From assembly GCA_963835525.1 (NCBI GenBank), contig CAWIFM010000002.1, forward strand, positions 85,954 to 149,953: a stretch of DNA of 64,000 nucleotides, written 5' to 3'. Shown here piece by piece: positions 53,769 through 63,207 of the stretch. How positions within the stretch are numbered: the stretch's first letter is position 1; every line of letters starts with the position of its first letter. Made by a program: the position numbers and the translations under genes. The notes under the pieces were generated by a model. That model searched no databases. It saw only the letters and a program-made list of their open reading frames with translations, and was not told the DNA's origin. Origin of the DNA: DASSUW01 sp963835525. Lineage in GTDB: Bacteria; Actinomycetota; Thermoleophilia; Solirubrobacterales; Solirubrobacteraceae.

Positions 53769-55244
53769 CTAGGGCAGCACCTCCAGGTACTCGTCGCGCT
53801 CCCAGTCGGTGACGGCGGCCAGGTAGCGCTCCCACTCGTCGCGCTTGTAGTGGTTGAACACCTTGTAGAGCCGGCCGGGCATCGCGCTGCGGATGACCTC
53901 GTCGGCGGCGAGCGCCTCGAGCGCCGCGCCCAGCGAGTCCGGCACCTTCTCGATGTCGGCGCCCTCCTGCAGCAGGTCGTAGGTGTTGCCCTGCTGCGGC
54001 GGTCCCGGGTCGACCTCGCGGCGGACGCCGTCGAGGCCCGCGCGCAGCAGCGTCGCGATCGTCAGGTACGGGTTGCAGGACGAGTCGACGCCGCGGTACT
54101 CGAAGCGCCCGCCGGCCGCGACGCGCACCGTCGTCGTGCGGTTCTGCCAGCCCCAGTTCTTGTAGATCGGGGCCCAGAAGCCGGTGTCCCACATGCGGCA
54201 GTACGAGTTGACCGTCGGGTTGCCGACGCACATCAGCGCCGGGAAGTGGTCGAGCATGCCGCCGAGGAAGTGGCGGGCGAGGTCGGACAGCTGAGCCGGG
54301 CCCGACGGGTCGTGGAAGACGTTGTTGCCGTCGTCGTCCATCAGGGTGAAGTGGTGGTGGTGCCCGTTGGCCGAGACGCCCGTGAACGGCTTCGGCATGA
54401 AGCTCGCGAGCAGCCCGTGCTTGCGCGCCACCGCCGCGCAGACCTGGCGGTAGGTGGAGATGTTGTCCGCGGTCCGGAGCGGGCGGTCGAAGCGGAAGTT
54501 CAGCTCGAGCTGGCCGGGCGCGTCCTCGTGGTCGCCGTAGCTCATGTCGAGGCCGAGCGCCTGCCCGTACTCGACCACGTCCATGAGCACCGGACGGAGC
54601 TCCTCGAACTGGTGGATGTGGTAGCAGTACGGCTTGGTCACGCCCTCGGGCTCGGCGCCGTCCTCGGGCTTGCGCAGCCACATCATCTCGGGCTCGATGC
54701 CGATCAGGAACTGGTAGCCGAGCTCCTGCTCGAACTCGTGCGCGATCTGCTTGAGGTTCTGCCGCGGGTCGGCGTCGAGCAGCTCCCCGGTCTCCGTGTC
54801 GTAGCAGTCGCAGAACACGCGCGCGACCCGCTTGTCCCAGGGCAGCACCCGGAAGGTGTCGAGGTCGGCGACGGCCGCCAGCTCGGACTCCTCGGGCCCG
54901 AAGCCGATGTAGTTGCCGTAGCGGTCGGTGAACAGGTTGGCCGTGGCGCCGTAGACGAGCTGGTAGCCGCGCTGGGCGACCTGCGGGAAGAACGAGGACA
55001 CGACGCCCTTGCCCATGATCCGGCCGGTCACCGACACCTGCTGGAAGAAGACGTACTTGATGCCCTCGGACTCGATCCGCTGCGTCAGCGCCTCGATGCG
55101 CTCGCGGCGGCCGGGCTGGTTGCGGGCCTCCTCGAGCGTCGCCGGCGCGGGCGCGATCCGCGGGCTCGCGCAGACCGTGCTCACGGTTCCGCCGAACGAG
55201 GGCGTCGGCTCGAGCGCGATGCTGCCGTTGCCGTCGCCTTCCAT
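53769..55244 (-). CDS. glnT: Glutamine-synthetase-family gamma-glutamyl ligase (GlnT/GmaS-like)
   Basis: 491 residues from ATG 55244 behind AAGGAG. A short beta-grasp N-terminal domain (ESEGIKYVFFQQVSVTGRIMGKGV) leads to the GS catalytic domain: FLIGIEPEMMWL (metal Glu), LDMSYGDHEDAPGQLELNF, GLLASFMPKPFTGVSANGHHHHFTL (metal/ATP site) and TVNSYCRMWDTGFWAPIYKNWGWQNRTTTVRV. The last segment is typical of GlnT/gamma-glutamylmethylamide synthetases. It should join glutamate with ammonia or an amine. As first gene of an operon with mgsABC-like genes, gamma-glutamyl-amine formation is the favoured reading; plain glutamine synthetase is the alternative. Confidence 0.85.
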   Translation of the reverse strand: MEGDGNGSIALEPTPSFGGTVSTVCASPRIAPAPATLEEARNQPGRRERIEALTQRIESEGIKYVFFQQVSVTGRIMGKGVVSSFFPQVAQRGYQLVYGATANLFTDRYGNYIGFGPEESELAAVADLDTFRVLPWDKRVARVFCDCYDTETGELLDADPRQNLKQIAHEFEQELGYQFLIGIEPEMMWLRKPEDGAEPEGVTKPYCYHIHQFEELRPVLMDVVEYGQALGLDMSYGDHEDAPGQLELNFRFDRPLRTADNISTYRQVCAAVARKHGLLASFMPKPFTGVSANGHHHHFTLMDDDGNNVFHDPSGPAQLSDLARHFLGGMLDHFPALMCVGNPTVNSYCRMWDTGFWAPIYKNWGWQNRTTTVRVAAGGRFEYRGVDSSCNPYLTIATLLRAGLDGVRREVDPGPPQQGNTYDLLQEGADIEKVPDSLGAALEALAADEVIRSAMPGRLYKVFNHYKRDEWERYLAAVTDWERDEYLEVLP

Positions 55245-55305
55245 CAGCTGGCTCCTTCCCTCGCTCCCGGGGTCCCCAAGTGGCGCGACTATACCGGGCA
55301 TTTGA

Positions 55306-55340
55306 GCGAATTGGTACAGAGCCGGAGAGCGCTGTACAGT
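55306..55340 (+). promoter_or_regulatory. Regulon motif site D and promoter of the DAO-family oxidase gene
   Basis: GCGAATTGGTACAGA (55306-55320) matches the regulon motif. TTGGTA (55311) with an 18-base spacer to TACAGT (55335) forms a plausible promoter ending 14 bases before the ATG at 55355. A CTGTACAG palindrome overlaps the -10. The same region must hold the divergent glnT promoter. Confidence 0.55.
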
Positions 55341-55354
55341 GCGCAAACCGCGCG

Positions 55355-56647
55355 ATGATACCTCCACTTCCGAGCTCGGTCCCCTACCTCGTCATCGGCG
55401 CCGGCGTCCACGGCCTCTCCACCGCGTGGCACCTCGCACGACGCGGGGAGGACGTGCTCGTCGTCGACAAGACCGCGGTGGGGGCCGGCGCATCGGGCAT
55501 CGCGTGCGGGGTCGTGCGCAACAACTACTTCCAGCCCGCGATGCAGGAGCTGATGGCCGCCTGCGTGGAGATCTGGGAGTCCGAGCCCGAGACGCTGCAC
55601 TACCACGGCTCCGGGTACATCGCGCTCGGCCCCGCAGCCCAGGAAGCGGACCTCGTGGCGGTCGCCGAGCGCCAGGAGCGCATCGGCTACAGCTCAGAGC
55701 TGGTCGTCGGCCGAGCGAGCGGTCTTCGACCACATGCGAACGCTCTACCCGACTGGCGGGCGCCCGGGCTCGAGGTCTGCCTGCACGAGCATCGCGGCGG
55801 GTTCGCGTTCAACCAGGAGTCGATGCAGGGGCTCGCCGGCCTGGCGCGCGACGCGGGCGCGCGCATCGCCGAAGGCGTCGCCGTCACGGGCTTCCAGCTC
55901 GACGGGAGCGGGGCCGTGACGGCGGTCTCGACGACCGCGGGCGAGATCGCCGTCGACCAGGTCGTCGTCGCGGTCGGCCCCTGGATCGGCGAGCTCTGGG
56001 GGCTGCTCGACCTTCCCGCGACGCTCGACGTGCACGAACCCGACGGCTCGGTCGCGCGCGACCGCCCGATGTGGACCTACTGGTACCTGCAGGAGGGTGA
56101 GATCGAGGTCGACCCCGCGACGTTCGTGACGGCCGCGGGGGACCCCTCGCCGGTGCTCCACGTCGACTCCGACGCACCGCTGCACGATGACGAGGGCCGG
56201 CTCATCACCGACGAGCCGTGGGGCATCTACGTCAAGCCCGACCGATCGTCGGTGCAGGGCGGCGCGGCGCCGCTGCGCATCGGGCCCGAGTTCCAGGTCG
56301 ACCCGTACCCCACGGGCAGCGTCGACCCCGGCTTCGCGGACCAGTGGTGCGCCGCCCTCTCGCACTGCCTCGAGCGCTTCGCCGGCTGCCGCCCGCTCTA
56401 CCGCCAGGTGCGATCCGGCGGCGCCGGCGCGTTCTCCGCCGACAACTTCCCGATCTTCGACTACATGCGCCCGAACGTCTTCGTCGTGGCGGACTCGAAC
56501 CACGGCTACAAGATGATCGCCGTCGGCCGTGAGGTCGCCGACGTCCTGACGGGCGCGCACTCGTCGCTCCTGCATCCGTTCCGCTACGACCGGTTCGCGA
56601 CCGGCGACCTGCACCCGGTCTCGCACAGCCCCTACCCCTGGAGCTGA
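55355..56647 (+). CDS. DAO-family FAD-dependent amine oxidase/dehydrogenase
   Basis: 430 residues from ATG 55355. The FAD Rossmann motif is VPYLVIGAGVHGLSTAWHLARRGEDVLVVDK, then GAGASGIACGVVRNNYFQPAM, HRGGFAFNQESMQGLAGLARDAGARI, and the C-terminal RPLYRQVRSGGAGAFSADNFPIFD with DSNHGYKMIAVG. It is related to sarcosine/dimethylglycine and gamma-glutamylputrescine (PuuB) oxidases. A short stretch near 55715-55755 reads better in another frame (VFDHMRTLYP), suggesting two compensating indels. It is divergent from glnT and shares motif D, so it is probably another oxidase of the same amine pathway. Confidence 0.85.
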   Translation: MIPPLPSSVPYLVIGAGVHGLSTAWHLARRGEDVLVVDKTAVGAGASGIACGVVRNNYFQPAMQELMAACVEIWESEPETLHYHGSGYIALGPAAQEADLVAVAERQERIGYSSELVVGRASGLRPHANALPDWRAPGLEVCLHEHRGGFAFNQESMQGLAGLARDAGARIAEGVAVTGFQLDGSGAVTAVSTTAGEIAVDQVVVAVGPWIGELWGLLDLPATLDVHEPDGSVARDRPMWTYWYLQEGEIEVDPATFVTAAGDPSPVLHVDSDAPLHDDEGRLITDEPWGIYVKPDRSSVQGGAAPLRIGPEFQVDPYPTGSVDPGFADQWCAALSHCLERFAGCRPLYRQVRSGGAGAFSADNFPIFDYMRPNVFVVADSNHGYKMIAVGREVADVLTGAHSSLLHPFRYDRFATGDLHPVSHSPYPWS

Positions 56648-57469
56648 GCCGGCCGCCTGTGCGGCGCGGCTGCGCCGCGCGGCGGCTGTCCGGCGGTGTG
56701 GCCGATCTGGACGGGCCGCCGCGCCTCCAGCCACCGGACGACGCGCGGCTCGAGTCCGCCCGGCGCGAAGAGGTCGCTCGAGTGATGGGTCACATCACCG
56801 GAGGTCGTGTGGCAGAGCTCCTCGAGCTGCAGGACGGCCGTGGCGCTGCCGGACACCGAGCGACGCCCCCTCGGCGTCCTCCGGCCCGATCAGGCGAGCG
56901 GCGATCGACGTCATCGAGTAGGCGATCGGCACACCCTCCGCGAGCAGCACGTCGAGGACCATCTCCCCGCGGCTGATCGCTCGGCGCAGCCGAGCCTCGG
57001 AGGGGAGCGGAGCGTCCGGGTGAACGGTGTCGACCATCAGCGCGAGCGGCCGGCCGTCGGCGACGACCACGCGCTCGACGCGCGTCGCGGTCGCGCCGGG
57101 TTCGACGCCCAGGCGCTCGGCCAGATCGCGGTCGAGCGCGACCGTCTCGATCTTGAGGTCCTGCGCGCCGAGCTTCACGCCACGCCGGCGGGCCAGCGAC
57201 GAGTAGGACTCCAGCCGCTCGAGACCTTCGCGGAAGCCGGCCGGCCGCCCGACCTCGCCGACGAACGTGCCGCTGCCCTGGCGGCGCACGATCTCGCCGG
57301 TCTCCTCGAGGCGCCGCAGAGCCGTCCGCAGGGTCCCGCGCGAGATCCCGAGCATCGACGCGAGAGCGTTCTCCGGCGGAAGCCGGTCGCCGAGCCGGTG
57401 GCGGCCCGACGCGAGCCAGTTTCGCAGCGCCTCTTCCGCGCTGTCGACGAGCGATCGCCGAAGGAGCAT
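56632..57469 (-). CDS. GntR-family regulator with UTRA domain (HutC/FarR type), frameshifted
   Basis: About 279 codons from ATG 57469. The N-terminal winged helix is AEEALRNWLASGRHRLGDRLPPENALASMLGISRGTLRTALRRLEETGEIVRRQGSGTFV. The UTRA ligand domain follows: GATATRVERVVVADGRPLALMVDTVH. Its last part (LQLEELCHTTSGDVTHHSSDLFAP) continues in another frame after an indel near 56860, ending at 56632 inside the convergent oxidase gene. UTRA domains bind small acids, amines or sugars. It is divergent from the decarboxylase gene with a long inverted repeat between, and is a candidate regulator of that gene and possibly of the ACAAAT-motif regulon. Confidence 0.85.
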
Positions 57470-57490
57470 GGGCTCGCGCGTCGTCCTGAG

Positions 57491-57522
57491 CCACGGCGCA
57501 AGCGTACCTATGCTTGCGCCGT
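57491..57522. promoter_or_regulatory. 32-base inverted repeat, likely operator between regulator and decarboxylase genes
   Basis: CACGGCGCAAGC and GCTTGCGCCGTG are perfect 12-base arms separated by GTACCTAT. The right arm includes the GTG start of the decarboxylase gene, and TACCTA in the centre is a plausible -10. Binding by the divergently encoded GntR/UTRA protein would block transcription and translation start. An RNA hairpin role is the alternative. Confidence 0.7.
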
Positions 57523-58965
57523 GAGCGAACAGGCATTTCGCCGCGCCGCGCACGCGCTCGTGGACGGCGTCGCCGACCACCTCGCCGCGTTGCCGTCGCG
57601 CCCCGTGTGGCAGCCGCTCCCCGACGACCTGCGCGAGCGGCTTCTCGACCTGCCACTGCCCGAGCAGCGCGAGCACGCTCGACGACCTGGTCGCGACGGC
57701 GTTGAGCGACGTCCTGCCCCATGCCGATGGGCAACGGCCACCCGGCGTTCTTCGGGTGGGTCAACCCGCCGCCCTCGGCCGCCGGCGTCGTGGCTTCGCT
57801 GGCGGCGGCCGCGATGAACCCGAGCGTCGTCGCCGGAGACCACGCCGATGTCCACCTCGAGCGCACAGTGGTGCGCTGGCTGGCCGAGCTCGTCGGCTTT
57901 CCGCACGCGCCGGGCGCCGGCCTGCTCACGAGCGGCGCGTCCGCCGCGACGATCGTCTGCCTCGCGGGCGCTCGCGGCCGTGCGCTGGCGGCTGTCGGCC
58001 ACGACGTGCGGCGCGACGGCCTCGCCGGCGCCCCGCCGCTCGTGGCCTACGTGCCGGCCGAGGCCCACAGCTGCGTGCGGCGCGCCCTGGAGCTGCTCGG
58101 CCTCGGCAGCGGGGCGATGCGCGAAGTGCCGCTGGACGGGGGCCGGCTCGACACGGATGCGCTGCGGGCCCTGATCGCCGCGGATCGCGCGAGCGGCGCC
58201 CAGCCGGCGCTGCTCGTCGGCTCGGCCGGCACCGTCAACGCCGGCGTGATCGATCCGCTCGACGCGCTCGCCGACGTCGCGACCGCGGAGGGGCTCTGGT
58301 TCCACGTCGACGGCGCCTATGGCGCATTCGGCGTGCTCGACCCGGCGATCGCGGCCCGCTTCCGCGGCATGGAGCGGGCCGACTCGCTGACCCTCGACCC
58401 GCACAAGTGGCTCGGCGTTCCGGTCGATGCCGGCTGCGCGCTCGTACGGCGCGGCGACGACCTGCGCGACGCGTTCAGCCTCATCCCGCCCTACCTGCGC
58501 CAGGACACCGGCGCCCCGGTCGGCACGTTCGCCGAGTACGGGTTCGAGCAGACGAGACCGTTCCGCGCGCTCAAGACGTGGGCGACCATCGCCGCGCGCG
58601 GCCGCGCCGGCATCGTCGCCCAGGTTGCGCGCGCGAACGCGCTCGCACGCGAGCTGGCGGCGCTGGTCGAGAGCGAGCCCGAGCTGGAGCTGGCCGCTGC
58701 GCCCGAGACCTCGATCGTCGCCTTCCGCGCGCGCCCCGCGGGCTGCCCGCAGTCCCGGCTGGAGACCGTCAACCGCGCGCTGCCCGAGGCGGTTCAGGCG
58801 CGCGGGCGCGCCTTCGTCACCGGCACCGTCCTCGACGGCCGCGAGACGCTACGCGCCTGCATCCTGCACCCGGACACAGGCTCGGAGCATCTCGCGATCC
58901 TCGTCGCAGAGGTCGTCGCGACTGCCCGCACGCTGGCCGCTTGCGATCCTGCCGACCGAGCATGA
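57520..58965 (+). CDS. PLP-dependent amino acid decarboxylase (aromatic-L-amino-acid/glutamate decarboxylase family), frameshifted
   Basis: About 481 codons from GTG 57520. The N terminus VSEQAFRRAAHALVDGVADHLAALPSRPVWQPLP matches group II decarboxylases. The frame shifts near 57665 and again near 57718, after which MGNGHPAFFGWVNPPPS runs on uninterrupted. PLP-site landmarks are GLLTSGASAATIVCLAGAR, WFHVDGAYGAFG (Asp) and LTLDPHKWLGVPVDAG, whose Lys forms the Schiff base. It decarboxylates an amino acid to an amine; the substrate is not evident. The amine could feed the gamma-glutamyl pathway, by proximity only. It overlaps the DUF2252 gene (ATGA). Confidence 0.85.
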
Positions 58966-60284
58966 GCATGGAGAATTCCGACGAGCGAACCGAGCTGATC
59001 CTCACGACGCTCACCGAGGCGTTCGAGCCCCTGATGAAGGCGGACGCCGAGGCCTTTCGGACCAAGTTCCGCAAGATGGCGGCCGACCCGTTCGCGTTCT
59101 ATCGCGGGAGCGCCTGCGTCTTCTATGCCGACATGCGCGAGCTCGAGGACCGCTGGGCGGACGAGCGCACGAGCCGCGTCTGGATTCACGGCGATCTGCA
59201 TGCGGAGAACTTCGGCACGTACATGAACGCCGAAGGCGTGCTGACATTCGACGTCAACGACTTCGACGAAGCCTACGTGGGCCACTTCTCATGGGACCTT
59301 CGCCGGTTCGTCGCGAGCCTCGCGCTGATGGGCTGGCAGAAGGCGCTCCCCGAGGATGCCGTGCGCGAGCTCGCAGCCGTCTACCTGCGGGCCTACGTGG
59401 AGCGGGTGCACGTGTACGTCGAGGAAGAGCACGACTCGGCGTACGGGCTGCACCTGGACAATGCCGAGGGGCACATCCTCGACGTGCTGCGCGCCGCGCG
59501 CCGCGCGACTCGCATCGCGCTGCTGGAAGGCCTGACTGAGCTGAACGGCGACGAGCGCCGGCTGCGACGCTCTGGCGCGGCGCGCGAGCTCGACGACGAC
59601 GAGCGCACGCGCGTGATGGAGGCATTCCGCTCCTATCTTGCGACGATTCCGCCCAGCAAGCGCGAGCGGCGTGAGATCTACTACGACGTGAAGGACGTCG
59701 TCGGCAGGTCAGGCTTCGGAATCGGGAGCGCCGGACTGGCCGCGTACAACGTGCTCATCGAGGGCCGCGATCAGGCGCACGAGAACGACGTGATCCTGAC
59801 GATGAAGCAGGGAAACGTCCCGGCTGCGAGCCGGATCGTCACCGACCGTCGCATCCGCGAGCATTTCGAGCACGAGGGCCAGCGCACCGTCATCAGCCAG
59901 CGCGCACTGCAACAGCACACTGACCCGCTGCTCGGTTACACGACGATCGACGGCGTCGGCTACGTCGTCGCTGACCTCTCCCCCTACGAAGCCGACCTCG
60001 ATTGGTCGGAGATAACCGAGCCTGACGAGATCCGCCCCGTTGTTGCCGACCTCGGCCGCGCCACCGCGAAGATCCATTGCATCTCGGACTCCGACAGCGA
60101 CGAAGGCCTCGTCGAGTTCTCCACCGAGGAGGCGATCGCCACCGTGCTCAACGGCGAGCAGGACGCGTTCGTCGAGGACGTCATCGACTTCGGGAGCGAG
60201 TACGCGCAACGCGCGCGGCGCGACCACGAGCTGTTCGTCGACGCATTCCGAGGCGGGCACTTCGAGCACGTGTCGGCGACCTGA
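58962..60284 (+). CDS. DUF2252 family protein (kinase-like fold)
   Basis: 440 residues from ATG 58962, overlapping the decarboxylase stop. It matches DUF2252: FRKMAADPFAFYRGSACVFYADM, the kinase-like loop VWIHGDLHAENFGTYMN and VLTFDVNDFDEAYVGHFSWDLRRFVASLAL (Asp-x-Asn-Asp pair), ERREIYYDVKDVVGRSGFGIGSAG and a C-terminal helical region. The HGDLHxEN and DFND motifs resemble aminoglycoside-phosphotransferase-type kinases, but no substrate is known. Coupled translation with a decarboxylase is unusual and may point to an amine or amino acid substrate. Confidence 0.83.
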   Translation: MSMENSDERTELILTTLTEAFEPLMKADAEAFRTKFRKMAADPFAFYRGSACVFYADMRELEDRWADERTSRVWIHGDLHAENFGTYMNAEGVLTFDVNDFDEAYVGHFSWDLRRFVASLALMGWQKALPEDAVRELAAVYLRAYVERVHVYVEEEHDSAYGLHLDNAEGHILDVLRAARRATRIALLEGLTELNGDERRLRRSGAARELDDDERTRVMEAFRSYLATIPPSKRERREIYYDVKDVVGRSGFGIGSAGLAAYNVLIEGRDQAHENDVILTMKQGNVPAASRIVTDRRIREHFEHEGQRTVISQRALQQHTDPLLGYTTIDGVGYVVADLSPYEADLDWSEITEPDEIRPVVADLGRATAKIHCISDSDSDEGLVEFSTEEAIATVLNGEQDAFVEDVIDFGSEYAQRARRDHELFVDAFRGGHFEHVSAT

Positions 60285-60306
60285 GGCACTACCCGTCCGG
60301 GCCCGG

Positions 60307-60982
60307 TCACACGACCGGCAGCGTGAGGACGAAGCCGAGCCCGCCCACGAGCAGAGCGAGCGCGAAGCCAAGGACTCCGATCCGCAGCGGCCGCCAATCC
60401 AGGCGCAGCGAGATGCCCGCGAAGAACAGCACTGCGGCGAAGAACACGGTCGCAAGGACGTAGCGGTCGCCGTTGCGCTTGGCCGCGCTCCCGTCCTGGT
60501 AGAGCGTCGTCGGCGGCGGCGTCGAGCTTCGCGCTCAGCGCGAGATCGCGGGAACGGTACTCGGGCATGTAGAGCGGTCCTGAGATCGCGCGCGGGTTGG
60601 TGAACGGCCGCTGCTCGAGCCAGGCGCGGAAGGCCGGCACGAACTCTGGACGGAACCGGCGGCGGTAGATCGACTCCAGGCTCCTGTCCCCGGCTTGGCG
60701 AGCGTCGAGCCAGCCGTCGAAGTACAGGAGATCGTCGATCCGGAGTTGCCCCGCCCGCGTCGCCGCCTGCTGAGCTTTGATGCGGGTGGCAGACGCGCGC
60801 GCGAAATTGTCCGACTGCTCTCCAGACCAGCGCGCTGCCTGGTATCCGCACCATGCCGTCACCAGCGTCGTGAGCGCGAGCAGGAGCACGGCCCCGAGCT
60901 CGAGGCGGCGCTCGGCGCGATCAGGTGGTGCCTCGCGACCTTCCGTGAGGGCGTGCGGCGCGTGCACGTGGCCGTGTCCCAA
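60307..60982 (-). CDS. Unknown membrane protein (DUF4337-like), frameshifted
   Basis: About 225 codons from ATG 60982. A His-rich N terminus (MGHGHVHAPHA) precedes one membrane helix (LELGAVLLLALTTLVTAWCGYQAARW). A long soluble helical region follows (NFARASATRIKAQQAATRAGQLRIDDLLYFDGW), and two C-terminal helices are read in a shifted frame after ~60515 (YVLATVFFAAVLFFAGISL, IGVLGFALALLVGGLGFVL). The arrangement resembles DUF4337-type proteins. Function unknown. It is divergent from the DUF4239 gene. Confidence 0.6.
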
Positions 60983-61095
60983 GGGGCCGAAGACTCCCCG
61001 GCCGGCACCGGCGTCGTCTCATCCGATGTGAGTGATGCCGCTCCCGTCCCGCCCGATCACACTCCGCTCGTGGCGATCCCACCCGGACCGTCCGG

Positions 61096-61922
61096 ATGAA
61101 CGTCGCTGTAGCGCTCGTCGTCGTCGTCGCGTCGGCGAGCCTGGCGATCACGGCACTGCTGCTCGTCCGTCGAAACGCTCCGGACGGCAGCTACTTCAAC
61201 GACGGTGACCGGGCCGCGGGCGTCTTCGGCGTGCTGGCCACCGGCTTCGCCGTGCTCCTCGGCCTCGTCGTCGTGCTCGCGTTCACGAGCTACGACGAGG
61301 CCCGCACAGGTGCCGGAACCGAGGCGCTGACCGTCGCGCAGCAGTACGAGGTGGCGCATCTCCTTCCGCCCGTGACCGGCCGCCGCCTCGCCGCGGAGCT
61401 CATCGTGCTACGGCCGCTCCGTCGTCCATCAGGAGTGGCCGCGGATGCAGGACGGTACCCAGACCGACGCGATGAACCCGTGGGGCGTTGCCCTGCTGCG
61501 CACTCTGCGAGCCGTCGATCCACGCACGGCGTCCGAGCAGGCCGCCTACTCGAAGTGGCTCGACCAGCGCCTCGACCGCGAGACCGCCCGCAGCGCGAGA
61601 ATCCATGGCGCGACCGGCGTCATCCCGGTGCCGCTCTGGCTCGTCCTCTACGTCACCGCCGCGATGATCGTCGGCTTCATGTTGTTGTTCGCCGACAGCG
61701 GGGAGCGCGCGTTCGTGCAGGCCGTGCTGATCGGCACCGTCGTCGTCGTGATGACCGTCGACACTGCTGGTGATCCGCTTCCTCGACAACCCCTACCGAG
61801 CCGGACTCGGCAGCCTCCGCCCGGCCGCGATGGAGCGGACGCTGGTGCTGCTCGAGCAGGAACGCCGGGCCGTCGGCGACTCCACGCCGATGCCCTGCGA
61901 CGCCCGCGGCGCCGCGCTCTGA
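61096..61922 (+). CDS. DUF4239 membrane protein, frameshifted
   Basis: About 275 codons from ATG 61096. Two N-terminal helices (VALVVVVASASLAITALLLV and GVFGVLATGFAVLLGLVVVLAFTSY) with the family hallmark DEARTGAGTEALTVAQQYEVAHLLP are followed, in a second frame after ~61400, by MNPWGVALLRTLRAVDP and two more helices. A third frame after ~61765 gives LVIRFLDNPYRAGLGSLRPAAMERTL, the conserved DUF4239 end. Function unknown; the family is common in actinobacteria and proteobacteria as four-helix membrane proteins. Two short indels explain the breaks. Confidence 0.72.
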
Positions 61923-61950
61923 CCGCAGCGGCGGCGGCCCGGATCACTCC

Positions 61951-63207
61951 TCACAGCGGGCGACCGCCGGGCGGCGCGGTCGGCGCGAGCCGGACCGCGG
62001 GCAGCCACGCCTCGCCGCGCTCGCGTGCGCACGCGATACCAGCGGTCGCTGCTGCGCCCGTCCTCGGCCGTGACCGTCGTCGCGCCGCTGACGTAGCAGT
62101 CGGCGACCAGCCGGTCGCCGTGGCGGACACGGCCGACGACGTTCGCGGGCGCGTACTTGGCGTACGGATCGCCCGCGAGCCCGAGGCGGCAGTCGTCGCT
62201 CGGCGAGTTCCGGCAGGCCACCTCGGCGTTGAAGACGGTCACCGGCGCCCCGCGGGCGTCATCGGGGCCGTTCACGGTCAACGCGAGCGCCACGCCGACG
62301 ACCGCCGCCGCGGCCGCGCCGGCGGCGGCCAGCGCCGGCCAGCGACGCCGGCGGGCGCGCGCTCGCGCCGGGATGCGCGCGAGGATCGACGCCGCCGTGT
62401 GCGGCAGCCGCGACGCGTGGTCGGGCGCGAGGCAGTCGGCGACGATCGGGCGCCACTCCGGCGGCAGCTCGTCGGCCAGCCGCAGCGGCGCGCGCCCGTC
62501 GGCGTACGCCTGCGCGGCGGCGGCGCGGGCGCGCGGGCCGGCCCCGGGGAACGGGTACAGGCCGCCCGTCAGCAGCTGGTGGATCGTCACCCCGAGCGCC
62601 CAGATGTCGACGGTCGGCCGCACCGGGATCCCGCGCTCGGAGATGCGCTCGCTCCACCACTCGGGCGGCAGGAAGTCGGACGAGCCCACGCGCGGCGCGT
62701 AGGCGTGGGTGCCCTCGAGCTCGCGCGCGAGGCCGAAGTCGGCGAGCCGCACGGAGCCGTCGGCCATCAGCAGCACGTTGCTGGGCTTGAGGTCGCCGTG
62801 GACCCAGCCGCGCGCGTGGATGTGCGACGAGCGCCTCGCAGATCGCGGTGATCACGGGCACGGGATCGACGTCGCCGAGCGCATCCTGGAGGTTGCGCTC
62901 GCCGCGCTCCATCGCGACGACGACCGCGCCGTGGACCGCGGCCAGCGACGGCTCGTCGACGACGAACGTCTCGAAGGTCCGCACGAGCAGCGGATGGTCG
63001 GCCTGCTCGTTGAAGCGGGCCTCCTCGAGCTGCGCGTACTGCGACGGCGAGAGCAGGCCGCCGGCGATGAACTTCAGCGCGGCCTCGGTCCCGTCCTCGC
63101 CGCGCGCGGCGTACACGCTGCCCCACGAGCCCGAGGCGATGTGCTCGCCGACCCGCCATGCGCCGGCGCGGATAGCCGGGCGGGACGTCGACGACGGCGC
63201 GCGTCAT
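61951..63207 (-). CDS. Serine/threonine protein kinase with membrane anchor, frameshifted
   Basis: About 419 codons from ATG 63207. Kinase motifs appear in order across three frames: a glycine loop VGEHIASGSWGSVYAARG, the ATP Lys in AALKFIAGG, a catalytic loop with HGDLKPSN (HGD instead of HRD), LADFGLAR, and PTVDIWALGVTIHQLLTGG. A C-terminal helix (WPALAAAGAAAAAVVGVALALTV) is followed by an external ~130-residue domain with CRNSPSDDC and an SH3-like end (RWYRVR...). Indels lie near 63170, 62830 and 62030. It overlaps the stop of the FHA gene upstream (ATGA), so the kinase and FHA protein work as a pair. Confidence 0.8.

Noticed and set aside
50683..54681. A 1332-codon minus-strand frame joining mgsC to upstream sequence
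   Set aside because: Only the last 464 codons are family-like; the upstream part is a shadow of mgsA, mgsB and glnT, which are real in other frames.
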